Shown: positions 47,455 to 56,438, numbered from the stretch's first letter. The stretch is 64,000 nt of DNA from Terriglobia bacterium (GCA_020072585.1 JAIQGL010000010.1:62001-126000), one strand, 5' to 3'. A program made the numbers and translations. Notes: a model not told the origin generated them from the sequence alone.

Positions 47455-49449
47455 CTATCCGGAGATCGGCGATTGCAACGTGAGGGTGATTTTTTTCAGT
47501 CTAGCTTGAATTTCCAATCGATCCTCATCTGGAGGATTCAAACTTAGGGCCAATCGCAGATCCTGGGCGGCCTCGTGATATTGTGCGAGATTAGTAAGAA
47601 CAGTTGCACGGTTCTGATAGAGCTCTGCCCGGTCCGGTTTCAAGTCAACTGCCCGATTGAAGTCCTCCAGCGACAAGAGAAGATCGCCGACGAAATAGTA
47701 TGTTGCGCCACGGCTCGCCAGTACCTCCCACTGATTGGAATCAAGAGACAGCGCTTCAGTGTAGTCAGATATTGCTGCCTCCACGTGACCAGATTCTTCA
47801 TGGGCTTTGGCCCGTCCCACGAGCGCTAATAGCTGACGGGGTTGAAGATCAAGAGCTCGCGAATATGCTTCGATTGCTTCAGCCATGGCGCCCATCCGCC
47901 GGTGGCACTGCCCAAGGTTGGTAAAGACTTCAAAGTAAGGAGGGCTCAATTCTATGGCTTTGAGATAATCTCCTCGCGCCTCCTGGAGACGTCCTAGCCG
48001 GAGCAGCAGATTACCTCGCTCGTTATAGTATTCCGAATAGTTTGGATCCATCGCCATAACAACAGCATACTGATCGAGCGCCTCGCTGTAAGAACCAGTG
48101 GCGGAGTAAACCTGGGCAATGTTGTAAACCAGGACTGAGCGATGAAGCCGGTGTTTGTCAGCGCTGAGATGAGTGTTCAGCCGAACGATCCCGCTTTTGC
48201 ATAGATCCAGGGCTTCCTGGTGGCGGCCCTGGAAGCTACGGATCATGGCAAGACCATTGCGGTTGAACACTGAATGCAAGTGGCGCTCGCCATCCGGTAA
48301 ATCAGATTCCTCAATCGCCTCCAGGCCGCGATCAAGATACTCCTCACCCTTTGCAAAATCGCGAGGCTGACTATAGCGCGCATATAGCATCGCAATCATA
48401 TAGAAAACCTGTCCGCGCCAGCTGGGATGGCCCTCCACCGCCTTCAGGCCTTCTTGCTCAGCTAGATGAAGGCCGCCTTTCGCGTCCTGCAGGCCAGAAT
48501 AGCAGGCCAGCATTTTCATGATGATCGACCATCGCAAGTGCTCATTCTCCGGTTGATGTTCCGCGGCCAGAGACAAGATCCCCTCACTATAGCGAAGACC
48601 TTCTTCATAAAGGCCAAGGGGGTTACATATCTCCAGGGCCAGATATTTGTAATGGAGCACTTTTTCAGGGCGAGCCGCCAGCCGCCATAGCCTGATCAGT
48701 TGCGGCAGCTTTGCTTGCCTCTCAAGAAGGTCCTCACCTATCCGCTCCTCGAGGTCGCTCGCCATTTGCGCAGCCACGGCCCGATCCAATGGCACTGGCG
48801 GTTCGTCAAGCAGGCGGAGAGGCCTGACTGCAATTGGCTGAGATGAAAGGAATAACGTCCGGACTTTCTCCCCTTGACCACGCGCCACACATAGCAGCAG
48901 ATGAAAACCTAGCCGTTCGCCTCTGCGTCGCATCAACTCTTTGAAAAAATAACTGGTCATCGGTCCTGAAAAATCGTAGCTATCGCAGGCAATGACCCAC
49001 TGACTCTGGTTGCTGGTTGCACTCTTCCAATTATCAAGCAGGTCGATTAGTCCGTGCACAATACGGAATGCACGGTCGGCAGCATAGTTACGCGACCTTT
49101 CGCTGGGTGGGGCAAGGTCAGTAAGGCTTGGATTCCGTACGCTCAACTGTCGTCTTAATTGGGGGAGTACCTGCACCAATTCAAAAACATGCTGCTCTAC
49201 CAGATCGGGCCTTTGCGCTTGGATTTCCGGAAGAAGGTCGGAAAAGAATTCGTTGACTCCCGCCCACGGGCCGCCTAAATCAAAATCACAATCCAAATAG
49301 AACGTGCGTTCGCGTGACTTAGCGAGCTCTTGCAAATGATTCTCAAGCCAGTGCCGGCGATTTGCACCAGCCGCAGCTTCCACAATCAGCACGCGCTCCA
49401 AGCCGTGATTCACGGAAAGCTGATCCTCAAAACAGTGCGAGGCTGCCAT
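47455..49449 (-). CDS. Degenerate STAND-type NTPase domain plus TPR repeats
   Basis: About 664 residues. The first 290 residues follow the AAA/STAND order but have lost the nucleotide-binding motifs: the P-loop position reads VLIVEAAAGANRRHW (no GKT), and the Walker B position reads WVIACDSYDFSGPMTSYFF, followed by FHLLLCVARG like a sensor strand. The rest is TPR, clearest from about residue 400 to the end (YNERGNLLLRLGRLQEARGD, FTNLGQCHRRMGAMAEAIEAY). I choose ATG 49449, with GAAAGGA about 10 bases upstream; a GTG at 49467 lies within the protease gene. Spacing to the protease gene is 4 bases, so they are coupled. It is likely a scaffold, sensor or regulator of the peptide system. Confidence 0.75.
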   Translation of the reverse strand: MAASHCFEDQLSVNHGLERVLIVEAAAGANRRHWLENHLQELAKSRERTFYLDCDFDLGGPWAGVNEFFSDLLPEIQAQRPDLVEQHVFELVQVLPQLRRQLSVRNPSLTDLAPPSERSRNYAADRAFRIVHGLIDLLDNWKSATSNQSQWVIACDSYDFSGPMTSYFFKELMRRRGERLGFHLLLCVARGQGEKVRTLFLSSQPIAVRPLRLLDEPPVPLDRAVAAQMASDLEERIGEDLLERQAKLPQLIRLWRLAARPEKVLHYKYLALEICNPLGLYEEGLRYSEGILSLAAEHQPENEHLRWSIIMKMLACYSGLQDAKGGLHLAEQEGLKAVEGHPSWRGQVFYMIAMLYARYSQPRDFAKGEEYLDRGLEAIEESDLPDGERHLHSVFNRNGLAMIRSFQGRHQEALDLCKSGIVRLNTHLSADKHRLHRSVLVYNIAQVYSATGSYSEALDQYAVVMAMDPNYSEYYNERGNLLLRLGRLQEARGDYLKAIELSPPYFEVFTNLGQCHRRMGAMAEAIEAYSRALDLQPRQLLALVGRAKAHEESGHVEAAISDYTEALSLDSNQWEVLASRGATYYFVGDLLLSLEDFNRAVDLKPDRAELYQNRATVLTNLAQYHEAAQDLRLALSLNPPDEDRLEIQARLKKITLTLQSPISG

Positions 49450-49453
49450 TTGC

Positions 49454-50704
49454 TTACGTCCTTTCACCTCGTATTAGACTGCGAATCCATAGCGTCAATC
49501 CAAGGCTTACTGGCATTAGAAAGTAGAACGTGAACATGATAGCGTCGATAAAATTGCCGGGGTTGGCGGAGTAACCAGCTCTTACAGCACTGGCAAGGCT
49601 AACTGAATAACGGATGAACAACGGTATGGTCACTACGGAGAGAAGATATAGGGCTACGACTCTGCCGAGTACCCACACCGCAGCATACACACGGATCACC
49701 TTCCGTTCGGAAGCAGGTATCCCTGCCTGGTTCACCCTGCGGATCCAGGGTACTACGCGAGCCAACAGATTGCGCAGAAAGCCCTCGGTATCGCTGAGTA
49801 GACTCCTGCAATTGAACAAACTGGCGATCACATAATAGAAATCGGTACGAATAAACAGAAGGCATTGCCAAATAATGCGCATCACGTAAGTGAAGGATAA
49901 GGCGCGTACTACCTGTAAAACGAGCGCAGGCAGAGCCAACCAGTGGCGACTTTGCGCGAAGACAACCAGAAAAAGCAGAGCGCCAGAAACCGCATCTATG
50001 ATGGCGCCGGCAAATAACGGCAGATAACGCTGACGCTTGGGAACAGCCCACAGCCCCGTAAGATCGGTTTCCGCGACAACATGCCACAACCGGTGGCTGA
50101 TTCCCATGCGTGAGTTGATTCCTAGGGCGCGGGCTGCAATCAGATGTCCAAGCTCATGTATGAACACTGCGGCATAGCCTACGACAATGAGGATCATCCA
50201 GATGAGCGTCCGATGGTCAGCAAAATAAAGATCGCGAGGCCGCGGAGTTATTGATGGATCGTGAATTATCAATGCGAGCGCCACCGCAATCAGTACAGCG
50301 CTACCAACCAACACTGTCCGGCTAAAGAGCAGCTGCGCAAACGACTGAGAAATGTTCGTAAAGTGGTAGCGAACCTTTCGCGGCGGCTCCAGGCCGGTAC
50401 GGGCAACGCCACTGATCCCGCTTTCATTGCTACCCGAGGCCAACGTAACGATCCCCTTGGCTTCCATAAAGCCGAGGAACTCATCCAGATCAGGCAGTTC
50501 ACCGTGCCTTTTTTGATAGAGATCTGCGACCTGTCCAACACACTTACCATCGGCAAGGTCCTCTAACAATTCAACAGCTTCTGGCGGCACTGCCAAGAAA
50601 ACCCCGGTTTCAGCGCGCCCAATAATTATGTCTATTCCTTCCTGTTGCTGCGTGAAGGGCTCAACATTTACTATGGTGTCTCGCGTATATATAGGCATTG
50701 TCAT
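49454..50704 (-). CDS. PqqD-like domain fused to M50-family membrane metalloprotease
   Basis: A 416-residue protein. Residues about 20-90 resemble a PqqD-type peptide-binding domain (GVFLAVPPEAVELLEDL, VADLYQKRHGE, EFLGFMEAKGIVTL). From 125 on it is a multi-pass membrane protein of the M50 (site-2-protease-like) class: HELGH at 183-187 in a membrane helix, and the third zinc ligand in RTDFYY (286-291), as in the branch found beside peptide bacteriocin genes. A PqqD domain binds leader peptides, so the likely substrate is the 24-residue product of the gene 168 bases upstream. It would cut or mature that peptide at the membrane. The 5' leader contains a perfect 26-base palindrome. Confidence 0.8.
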   Translation of the reverse strand: MTMPIYTRDTIVNVEPFTQQQEGIDIIIGRAETGVFLAVPPEAVELLEDLADGKCVGQVADLYQKRHGELPDLDEFLGFMEAKGIVTLASGSNESGISGVARTGLEPPRKVRYHFTNISQSFAQLLFSRTVLVGSAVLIAVALALIIHDPSITPRPRDLYFADHRTLIWMILIVVGYAAVFIHELGHLIAARALGINSRMGISHRLWHVVAETDLTGLWAVPKRQRYLPLFAGAIIDAVSGALLFLVVFAQSRHWLALPALVLQVVRALSFTYVMRIIWQCLLFIRTDFYYVIASLFNCRSLLSDTEGFLRNLLARVVPWIRRVNQAGIPASERKVIRVYAAVWVLGRVVALYLLSVVTIPLFIRYSVSLASAVRAGYSANPGNFIDAIMFTFYFLMPVSLGLTLWIRSLIRGERT

Positions 50705-50712
50705 ATCAGGTA

Positions 50713-50738
50713 CTGGGAACCGCCCGGGCGGTTCCCAG
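50713..50738. promoter_or_regulatory. Perfect 26-base palindrome between peptide gene and protease gene
   Basis: The sequence is fully self-complementary, centred on CCCGGG, with GC-rich arms (CTGGGAACCGCCC). Transcribed from the minus strand it can form a very stable hairpin 8 bases before the protease start. There is no T-run, so it is not a standard intrinsic terminator. It may protect or end the peptide mRNA and lower translation of the protease gene. Confidence 0.7.
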
Positions 50739-50871
50739 CATGAATGCGGGCGTCATGGATTTTAGCCAGACTGAGAACTGCCCTGTTCTCTGGTCTGCCG
50801 CTCAACTCATCTACCGTAGAGCTCCCATGAAAATGACATTCCGCTGGCTGCTCCGCAGTAGACTATAGTGC

Positions 50872-50946
50872 TTATGCGGCGCAAGGAATGTAACCTGCTG
50901 CAGTTGTCTTCAAGGTTTCTACTTCACGAATAACGATTTTCTTCAT
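50872..50946 (-). CDS. Candidate precursor peptide, 24 residues
   Basis: A 25-codon gene below normal size limits. It begins MKKIVIREVE and ends TTAAGYIPCAA. A near-perfect ribosome site (AAAGGAGG) stands 8 bases before its ATG, stronger than any other in this window. The product would have a charged, strand-forming N-terminal part and a small, apolar C-terminal part with one Cys, one Pro and one Tyr, which fits a leader and core of a modified or processed peptide. The next genes on the strand are a PqqD-M50 protease, a STAND/TPR-like protein and a permease. No radical SAM, lanthionine or YcaO enzyme is seen. It may be a signal peptide-pheromone or bacteriocin-like product; function unknown. 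Confidence 0.65.
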   Translation of the reverse strand: MKKIVIREVETLKTTAAGYIPCAA

Positions 50947-50996
50947 GGGACTTTCCTCCTTTCTTTATGTAGTTACGACAGCCTTTCTATGCCTAC

Positions 50997-51025
50997 CATT
51001 TACTTAAGCATGCATAAGCTTGCAA
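50997..51025 (-). promoter_or_regulatory. Possible sigma-70-type promoter of the peptide gene
   Basis: On the minus strand TTGCAA at 51020-51025 and TAAATG at 50997-51002 are 17 bases apart, about 50 bases before the peptide start. An AT-rich, partly palindromic stretch (AAGCTTATGCATGCTT) lies between them and could bind a regulator. Match to consensus is moderate. Confidence 0.35.
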
Positions 51026-51187
51026 AAGTTGATGAGCGTTATAAATGTAAGTAGGACAGATTGCGAATATTGTTCCCATGTAATTCACAAACTATATCCC
51101 TGAGATATTTACGAGGCTATAGTTTGTGCAGTTAAATTTTTGCTTATAGTCTATTTTGGGAAAGCGTTTCAATATGGAAATGAACTA

Positions 51188-51532
51188 TTAGAATATTAGA
51201 GCCGTCAGATTAACAATCAAATGAGTTAACCTTAGCCGCTGTCGGTCGCCAAAATTGTGGTCTGCTGTAATTTCAACAGTTTCCACGAGCGAGCGTGTCA
51301 CGTCGTCTGCTATTCGCGTTGAATGGCAGACCGTGACGACACGATCTAAGAACTTAAGATTCTCGTCCAGCCCACCGATCTGAACTCCGAACTCTGCTGA
51401 GGATTTCGCTTCATCACTACCTAACCACGCAAGATCTTGATCGAATTCTTCCTCATGTTGCAAGAGATGTGTAGCAAGCTCCCGGATGCGGTCTCCCCAT
51501 GCCCGTATGGTCAATTTATTCGAACGGGTCAT
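51188..51532 (-). CDS. Short ORF coupled to IS-D transposase, 3' end replaced by IS-B end
   Basis: A 114-codon frame whose ATG overlaps the transposase stop by 4 bases. The first 75 residues read as a helical acidic protein (IRAWGDRIRELATHLLQHEE, FDQDLAWLGSDEA). From about 51312 onward the frame runs through the IS-B left end and reads IS-B sequence, so the original C terminus is lost. It may be an accessory gene of IS-D. The family is not recognised. Confidence 0.4.
   Translation of the reverse strand: MTRSNKLTIRAWGDRIRELATHLLQHEEEFDQDLAWLGSDEAKSSAEFGVQIGGLDENLKFLDRVVTVCHSTRIADDVTRSLVETVEITADHNFGDRQRLRLTHLIVNLTALIF
51240..51312 (+). repeat. IS-B left-end fragment
   Basis: About 70 bases match the left end of the complete IS-B (GGTCGCCAAAATT, ATTTCAACAGTTTCCACG, ACGTCGTCTGCTAT). 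It lies within the end of the short coupled ORF. Confidence 0.7.
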
Positions 51533-52596
51533 GCCGCCTCGCCCTCATAGAATTTGAGCAGACCACCAAGTCGCTCTCGGCATCGCACTCTTTCTCGCCG
51601 CTGAGTTGGCCGGCTTAGCTCCGGAAAAAGCAGTAAGTTCTCCTTGCCTTGATGATTCCGTTCCCTGTGATAATGCAACTCGTAGTGGTACAGCGCTCGT
51701 TTCAGCGAACGCTCGCCAAACAGAATCAGCTTCGAAAGACATTCCTCTTTGACCGACCTAACCCATCGCTCGGCAAATGCATTCAGATTCGGACTTTTGG
51801 GTGGCAGAGCAACAACCTTGATCTTTTCCGCCGCAACCAACTCACGAAACGATGCGCAATACTTGCTATCGCGATCATGAAGCAAATATTGGCAATTGGT
51901 TAGAAATCCAGTTCCTTCCATCGTCACGTTACGTGCCATTTGCTCCATCCACTCCTGATCGGGATGACGCGTGACACCCGCCAGATAAATTCGCCTGCTC
52001 TCCAGATGCAGGAAAAACAGCACATAGTATGTCTTCAATCCCTTGAGCGTAAGCACTTCCACCGTGAAGAAGTCTGTTCCAACAATCACTGCCATGTGCG
52101 CGCGAATGAAGTCCTTCCAACTCGTGGTCTGTTTTCGCTTCGGAGCTGGCGGAATGTCATGGTGTCTGAGGATGTTACCCACTGTTTGATCTGAGAGCTC
52201 ATAACCCAGATTGGTCATTGCTCCCTTAATTCGATCATCACCCCAACTCGGATTCTCCCTAGCTATTCGCACCACCAGACGCTCAATTTCCTCAGTCACG
52301 GGAGGGCGGCCCAGGGCTCTCCGGAACTTGGATCCATCGAATTTCTTCGCGATCAGTTCTCGATACCAGCGCAACAGCGTATCTGGTTTGGCAGCTGCTG
52401 CAACATCGGCCAGTGCTTTCCGCCCCAACCGATGAGCGATTTCGGCTAATGTTGTCTTTTCCGAGCTGGAGAGCAGCAACCTGCCTTTGATCTTTGCTTT
52501 AAGGATGCGGTTTTCTGCCGCCAAATATTCGTTCCTGAGTAACAGTTCCTGGTCCACTGTTCCTGTGATGTATGCCAACATACGCGCCCAGATCAT
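51529..52596 (-). CDS. IS-D transposase, integrase-core (DDE) type
   Basis: A 355-residue intact transposase. It has an N-terminal helical part (LLRNEYLAAENRILKAKIKG), a helix-turn-helix segment (ENPSWGDDRIKGAMTNLGYE), and a DDE core: VGTDFFTVEVLT (Asp), LHDRDSKYC (Asp), NAFAERWVRSVKEECLSK (Glu). It is different from IS-A, IS-B and IS-C. Terminal repeats were not identified. It lies between the peptide system and the XRE/S-4TM pair. Confidence 0.85.
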   Translation of the reverse strand: MIWARMLAYITGTVDQELLLRNEYLAAENRILKAKIKGRLLLSSSEKTTLAEIAHRLGRKALADVAAAAKPDTLLRWYRELIAKKFDGSKFRRALGRPPVTEEIERLVVRIARENPSWGDDRIKGAMTNLGYELSDQTVGNILRHHDIPPAPKRKQTTSWKDFIRAHMAVIVGTDFFTVEVLTLKGLKTYYVLFFLHLESRRIYLAGVTRHPDQEWMEQMARNVTMEGTGFLTNCQYLLHDRDSKYCASFRELVAAEKIKVVALPPKSPNLNAFAERWVRSVKEECLSKLILFGERSLKRALYHYELHYHRERNHQGKENLLLFPELSRPTQRRERVRCRERLGGLLKFYEGEAA

Positions 52597-52721
52597 TTGT
52601 CGTCCTACCTGTTCCGTGGAACTGGATTCTACGTGCTGTTGGCGTTCACAAGAAGGGTGTAAAAGGTGGGAGACTAACCTGCCTTAAATTGTTGCCGGTC
52701 CTCGACTTCCAGCCGACGCGG

Positions 52722-53111
52722 ATGAGTATTTTGACCACACGCCAACAAGCAGCCCTGCGTAACGATGTGCCGGCAGTAGGCCGGGTGCTCCGGCGCGCGC
52801 GAGAACACCGGGGCCTTAAATTAAGGGAAGTTGAACGGCGCATCGGAAGGTCGAGCGCGTACTTGTCACAGGTCGAGCGTGGGCTTATTCGACAGCCGGA
52901 TCCTGCGGTCCTGTTGGAACTGGCTGACCTTTATAAGCTCGACTTCATGACGCTGGCGAATTGGGCTGGCTGGACGGGCGAGCTAGAGGGCGCTGCAGAT
53001 AGCCGTAATTCTGGATCGTTTCTAGTACGCCGCGTCTTGGAACTTGACGACCGACAGCGCGCGGAGATTCTCAGTTACATTGAGAAGCTACTTCACGAAC
53101 GGCGCACCTAA
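52722..53111 (+). CDS. XRE-family transcriptional regulator
   Basis: A 129-residue DNA-binding protein. Residues about 15-75 form the helix-turn-helix (VGRVLRRAREHRGLKLREVE, RRIGRSSAYLSQVERGLIRQ, PDPAVLLELADLYKLD). The C-terminal 40 residues are a helical dimer part (VLELDDRQRAEILSYIEKLL). The frame is open upstream to 52572, but ATG 52722 begins the protein without an odd extension. It is convergent with the S-4TM gene, whose end is 16 bases away, and probably controls it or other island genes. Confidence 0.82.
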   Translation: MSILTTRQQAALRNDVPAVGRVLRRAREHRGLKLREVERRIGRSSAYLSQVERGLIRQPDPAVLLELADLYKLDFMTLANWAGWTGELEGAADSRNSGSFLVRRVLELDDRQRAEILSYIEKLLHERRT

Positions 53112-53127
53112 CTTAGAGAATGAACCT

Positions 53128-54043
53128 TCAAAAACCGCCAGCCTTTGCTTGTCGAACGAACTCGGCGGCGGCCACATTCATCCGCTCCTCTTCGGAGCGC
53201 CGTAACAATTTGTAAATCCAGTCAAAGATCATGGGGGCTGTGGAGCGTCGGCTGAAGATCGCATTCTGTAATTGCCGCGAACGAACGGATAACTCTTCGT
53301 CTGATAGTTGCTTTTCGATGGCCGCCGTCCAAAGCATGCTGCTCTTCTCTCTCAGCAGATCTGAGGTGTCTGCGGCTTCGCCTTGCTCCTGAAATTGCCG
53401 GATGCCCCAAAGGAACATCGGGAAGATCGGCGCTAGTACGCCGACCGTGAGCTGCTCTAGCGATGCGCCGTTGCGGAAACCAATAAAAGCAACGGTCGCG
53501 CCGAGGATCAACAAAATGCAGGCAAGCCAGGTTCGATACCGTCGCCGAAGTGCGGCATCCCACCGAAGGTTTGTTCGTTGGCAGACGATTCTGCCGAGAG
53601 ACAGCGGTAAGTCGACAACGGCCGTCGGATACCAATCCTTCAACTGGGGGTCTTCTTTTCCGCCACGATACGCTGAGGACGCGGCGTGTATGTCTTCTTC
53701 GTCCGGACGATATCCCACTCCAATATCATCCCAGCCAAGGTTCAGCACATTTGCAGTCAAATAGCTCTTGAATTTTGGCTGCGACTGTTCTCATCTTCTT
53801 CTGCAAAGGCTCAAGAACTGCGATGTCGAGAACCGAAATTGCAATCCCGTAGAACGCCAAGCCTCCCTTCAACGAAGGCCAGAATAGCTCTGCGATGGCT
53901 CCAGCGACCGGAAAGGCGACGGTTAGAACAGCTTGCAGCCCCATGACAATCTTCGCTTTGCCATAAAGATAGCGTTGTGCCCGCAGCTTTTTTATTTCCT
54001 CCGGAGCGTTCTGCCGTGTGGTGATTGTGTCTGCCATATTCAA
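53128..54043 (-). pseudogene. S-4TM family (SLATT-related) pore-forming effector, one frameshift
   Basis: Two overlapping frames make one protein of about 304 residues. The first (54043-53726) reads APEEIKKLRAQRYLYGKAK, two membrane helices and EPLQKKMRTVAAKIQELFDC. The second (53760-53128) continues with WDDIGVGYRPDEEDI, then LSLGRIVCQRTNLRWDAALR, two more membrane helices and a helical tail. This order fits the S-4TM putative pore-forming effectors found in anti-phage and nucleotide-signalling systems. Removing one A from an AAA run at 53750-53752 restores the frame. So it is a recent mutation, a sequencing slip or a programmed shift. No cyclase gene is nearby. Confidence 0.72.
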
Positions 54044-54291
54044 CCGTAATTCTTGAAAATGCTGTCAAATCTTCCTATTTTTGCGAGGGCTACACCGAGT
54101 CCTTTCCAAACCACCGCGGAATCCAGGTCGTTTATCGACTTAAGCGTAATTCGGCTGTGGGAAATGTCAATTCTAGACGATCAGGCTTTGGGAGAGTTGC
54201 CTTGTTGATATCTGAGGCTTTCGCAGCCTCAATTTCGCCTACACCGCTGAGGGCGGGAGACCAGAAATCGCTTGTATCTGATTGAAATAAT

Positions 54292-54368
<77 letters not shown>

Positions 54369-54618
54369 ACAAAAGAAACCACCCCAGACGGGCGGCATCG
54401 GTAGAAACTTATTATAACAGAGTGACATGCATCCCGAACGAGCTGAGTTGAGAGCTTTTGATTAGGCGCTGCGTACAGCAATCGCCTTGAATTGCAGGCG
54501 GACCTCGGTTCCCAGCCAAAACTTGAGGGTGAGCATCTTGCAGTCACGGACGAGCAATGTTGCCACACGGTCATGGCCGATTGTTCATCGACAGCAGGTA
54601 TTCACCTGATTGTGGCCC

Positions 54619-55485
54619 ATGGGCCGCCAGCCAACAATCACAGTTCCCTCTTCGTCTTTTATGCTTTCACTTGAACTATGTGAACGAGCCGCGCCAGCGG
54701 AAACCGCGACTGATCCGGGGTTAACAGTTTCTGAAACTCCCGTTGCCGGATCGGCGAGTGCGCTTGCGTCCGGAGTCGAAACGGGTGCGATTGACTCAGG
54801 AAAGAGTACGGCCGCTTCGCCTGTCGGTCGCGCGCATCGGTTCAAATATCTGTCGACGCGTCGTCTGATTGTTCTGGCCTGCATTGTTCTGTGCATGCGA
54901 ATCTTCGTAGGTGAGGCTTCCGTCGTTCCTACTGCTTCCATGGAAGGCACTATCCTTGTAGGCGACCACCTTTTTATGGACAAGCTGCTTTACGGACCCG
55001 AGATTCCTCTCGTCCATTGGCGTCTGCCCGTGATCAAAACAATTCACCGTGGAGACATCATCGTCTTCCGGTATCCCAAAGATCCGTCGGAAACTTTTCT
55101 TAAGCGTGTGGCCGCCGTCGGCGGTGACAGTCTGGAGATCCGGAACGGTGTGCTTTACGTAAACTTGCTACCGGTGTCGGAGCCTTACGCGGTACACAAC
55201 ACGCTGGTACACAGCCCGCACGAGAGTTGGGGGCCGACCCTTGTACCCGAAGGCAGGCTGTTCGTGATGGGAGACAATCGTGACAATTCCAGCGACAGCC
55301 GTGACTGGGGATTTGTTCCCGTCGACAACGTAATCGGCGAACCGATGTTTGTCTATTGGTCGTATGACGCGCCAACGTCACGCTGGCTCGATGAAAATCT
55401 AGGACACAAAATTTCCTTTTACGCTTCCATTGCAGGTAATTTCTTTTCCCACACACGCTGGCACCGCACGGGAACACTTCTTTAA
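54619..55485 (+). CDS. lepB: Signal peptidase I
   Basis: Cleaves signal peptides from exported proteins at the outer face of the inner membrane. One membrane helix (RRLIVLACIVLCMRIFVGE) is followed by the catalytic Ser in PTASMEGTI and the catalytic Lys in FLKRVAAVGGD; the later boxes (VMGDNRDNSSDSRDWGFVP) are complete. A long Ala/Ser-rich cytoplasmic N terminus of about 70 residues precedes the helix. The start is not certain: ATG at 54619 or 54661, neither with a clear ribosome site. It stands next to the tRNA gene, outside the island. Confidence 0.9.
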   Translation: MGRQPTITVPSSSFMLSLELCERAAPAETATDPGLTVSETPVAGSASALASGVETGAIDSGKSTAASPVGRAHRFKYLSTRRLIVLACIVLCMRIFVGEASVVPTASMEGTILVGDHLFMDKLLYGPEIPLVHWRLPVIKTIHRGDIIVFRYPKDPSETFLKRVAAVGGDSLEIRNGVLYVNLLPVSEPYAVHNTLVHSPHESWGPTLVPEGRLFVMGDNRDNSSDSRDWGFVPVDNVIGEPMFVYWSYDAPTSRWLDENLGHKISFYASIAGNFFSHTRWHRTGTLL

Positions 55486-55517
55486 AGGTTACCGCCCCTG
55501 TTGCTTCTAAAAAGCGG

Positions 55518-56438
55518 CTATGCTTTTGCTCTCACCAAATCTTCTGCTTCTTTTTGCACTGCCGGCTCGGAACCAAAAGCAGTAATCCAGTGTACGTCCG
55601 GCTCACGGCGAAACCAGGTCAACTGCCGTTTGGCAAAATTTCTGTGTCCCTGCTGCGCCGCCACAATCGCCTGTTCCAGTGAGAGCTCTCCGCGCAGATG
55701 CTGCATGGCTTGTTTGTAACCAAGGGAGGTCAGGGGCCACAGAGAAGGACCGTACTTCCTGGCAATCGTCTCAGCCTCTTCCACCAAACCAGCAGAAAAC
55801 ATTTCGCAGGCACGATGGTTGATGCGCTCGTACAGCGCTGCGCGATCCGGGTTCAAGCCGATGCGAAGAATTGTGAAGCCCTCAAGCGCGTCCCGGCCTT
55901 GTTGCCAAAGTCCGGTCATAGGCGCCCGCGCGCTGATGCTGACTTCCAATGCGCGTATCATTTTGGGCGTATCGTTGGCGTGGATGGCTTGCGCGGCAAC
56001 TGGGTCCAGGCGGCGCAGAAGTTTGTGCAGATAAGTAGAGCCGCGTTCCGCGGCTCGATCACGCAATCGGGTACGCAATTCTGCCGAACGCGCCGGCCCC
56101 GCGAACAGACCTTCCAGCAGTGCACGCAGGTAAAGACCGGAGCCACCAACAACGATCGGCAGATGACCGCGAGAAGTAATGTCACGAAGCGCCTGTCTCG
56201 CCAGCCGTGAATAGTCCCCTGACGTTATCAATTCGTCCGGCGCAGCAATGTCAATCATATGATGTGGAATCCGCTGATGGTCGGCCAGCGAGGGTTTGGC
56301 GGTACCTATTTCAAACTCACGATAGACAGCTACAGAATCGCAACTGACAATTTCGCCCTGCAAGCGCTCGGCAAGATGCAATGAGAGCGAAGTCTTGCCG
56401 CTGGCTGTAGGACCAAGAATTACCACGAGCAAAGGCAT
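55518..56438 (-). CDS. miaA: tRNA dimethylallyltransferase
   Basis: Transfers a dimethylallyl group to A37 of tRNAs that read codons starting with U. The P-loop GPTASGKTS, IVSCDSVAVYREFEIGTAKP, PHHMIDIAAPDE, VVGGSGLYLRALLEG and LTSLGYKQ are all present. The frame extends upstream to 56573, but the family starts a few residues before the P-loop, so ATG 56438 (or 56444) is chosen. It is convergent with lepB. About 306 residues, normal for the family. Confidence 0.92.
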   Translation of the reverse strand: MPLLVVILGPTASGKTSLSLHLAERLQGEIVSCDSVAVYREFEIGTAKPSLADHQRIPHHMIDIAAPDELITSGDYSRLARQALRDITSRGHLPIVVGGSGLYLRALLEGLFAGPARSAELRTRLRDRAAERGSTYLHKLLRRLDPVAAQAIHANDTPKMIRALEVSISARAPMTGLWQQGRDALEGFTILRIGLNPDRAALYERINHRACEMFSAGLVEEAETIARKYGPSLWPLTSLGYKQAMQHLRGELSLEQAIVAAQQGHRNFAKRQLTWFRREPDVHWITAFGSEPAVQKEAEDLVRAKA

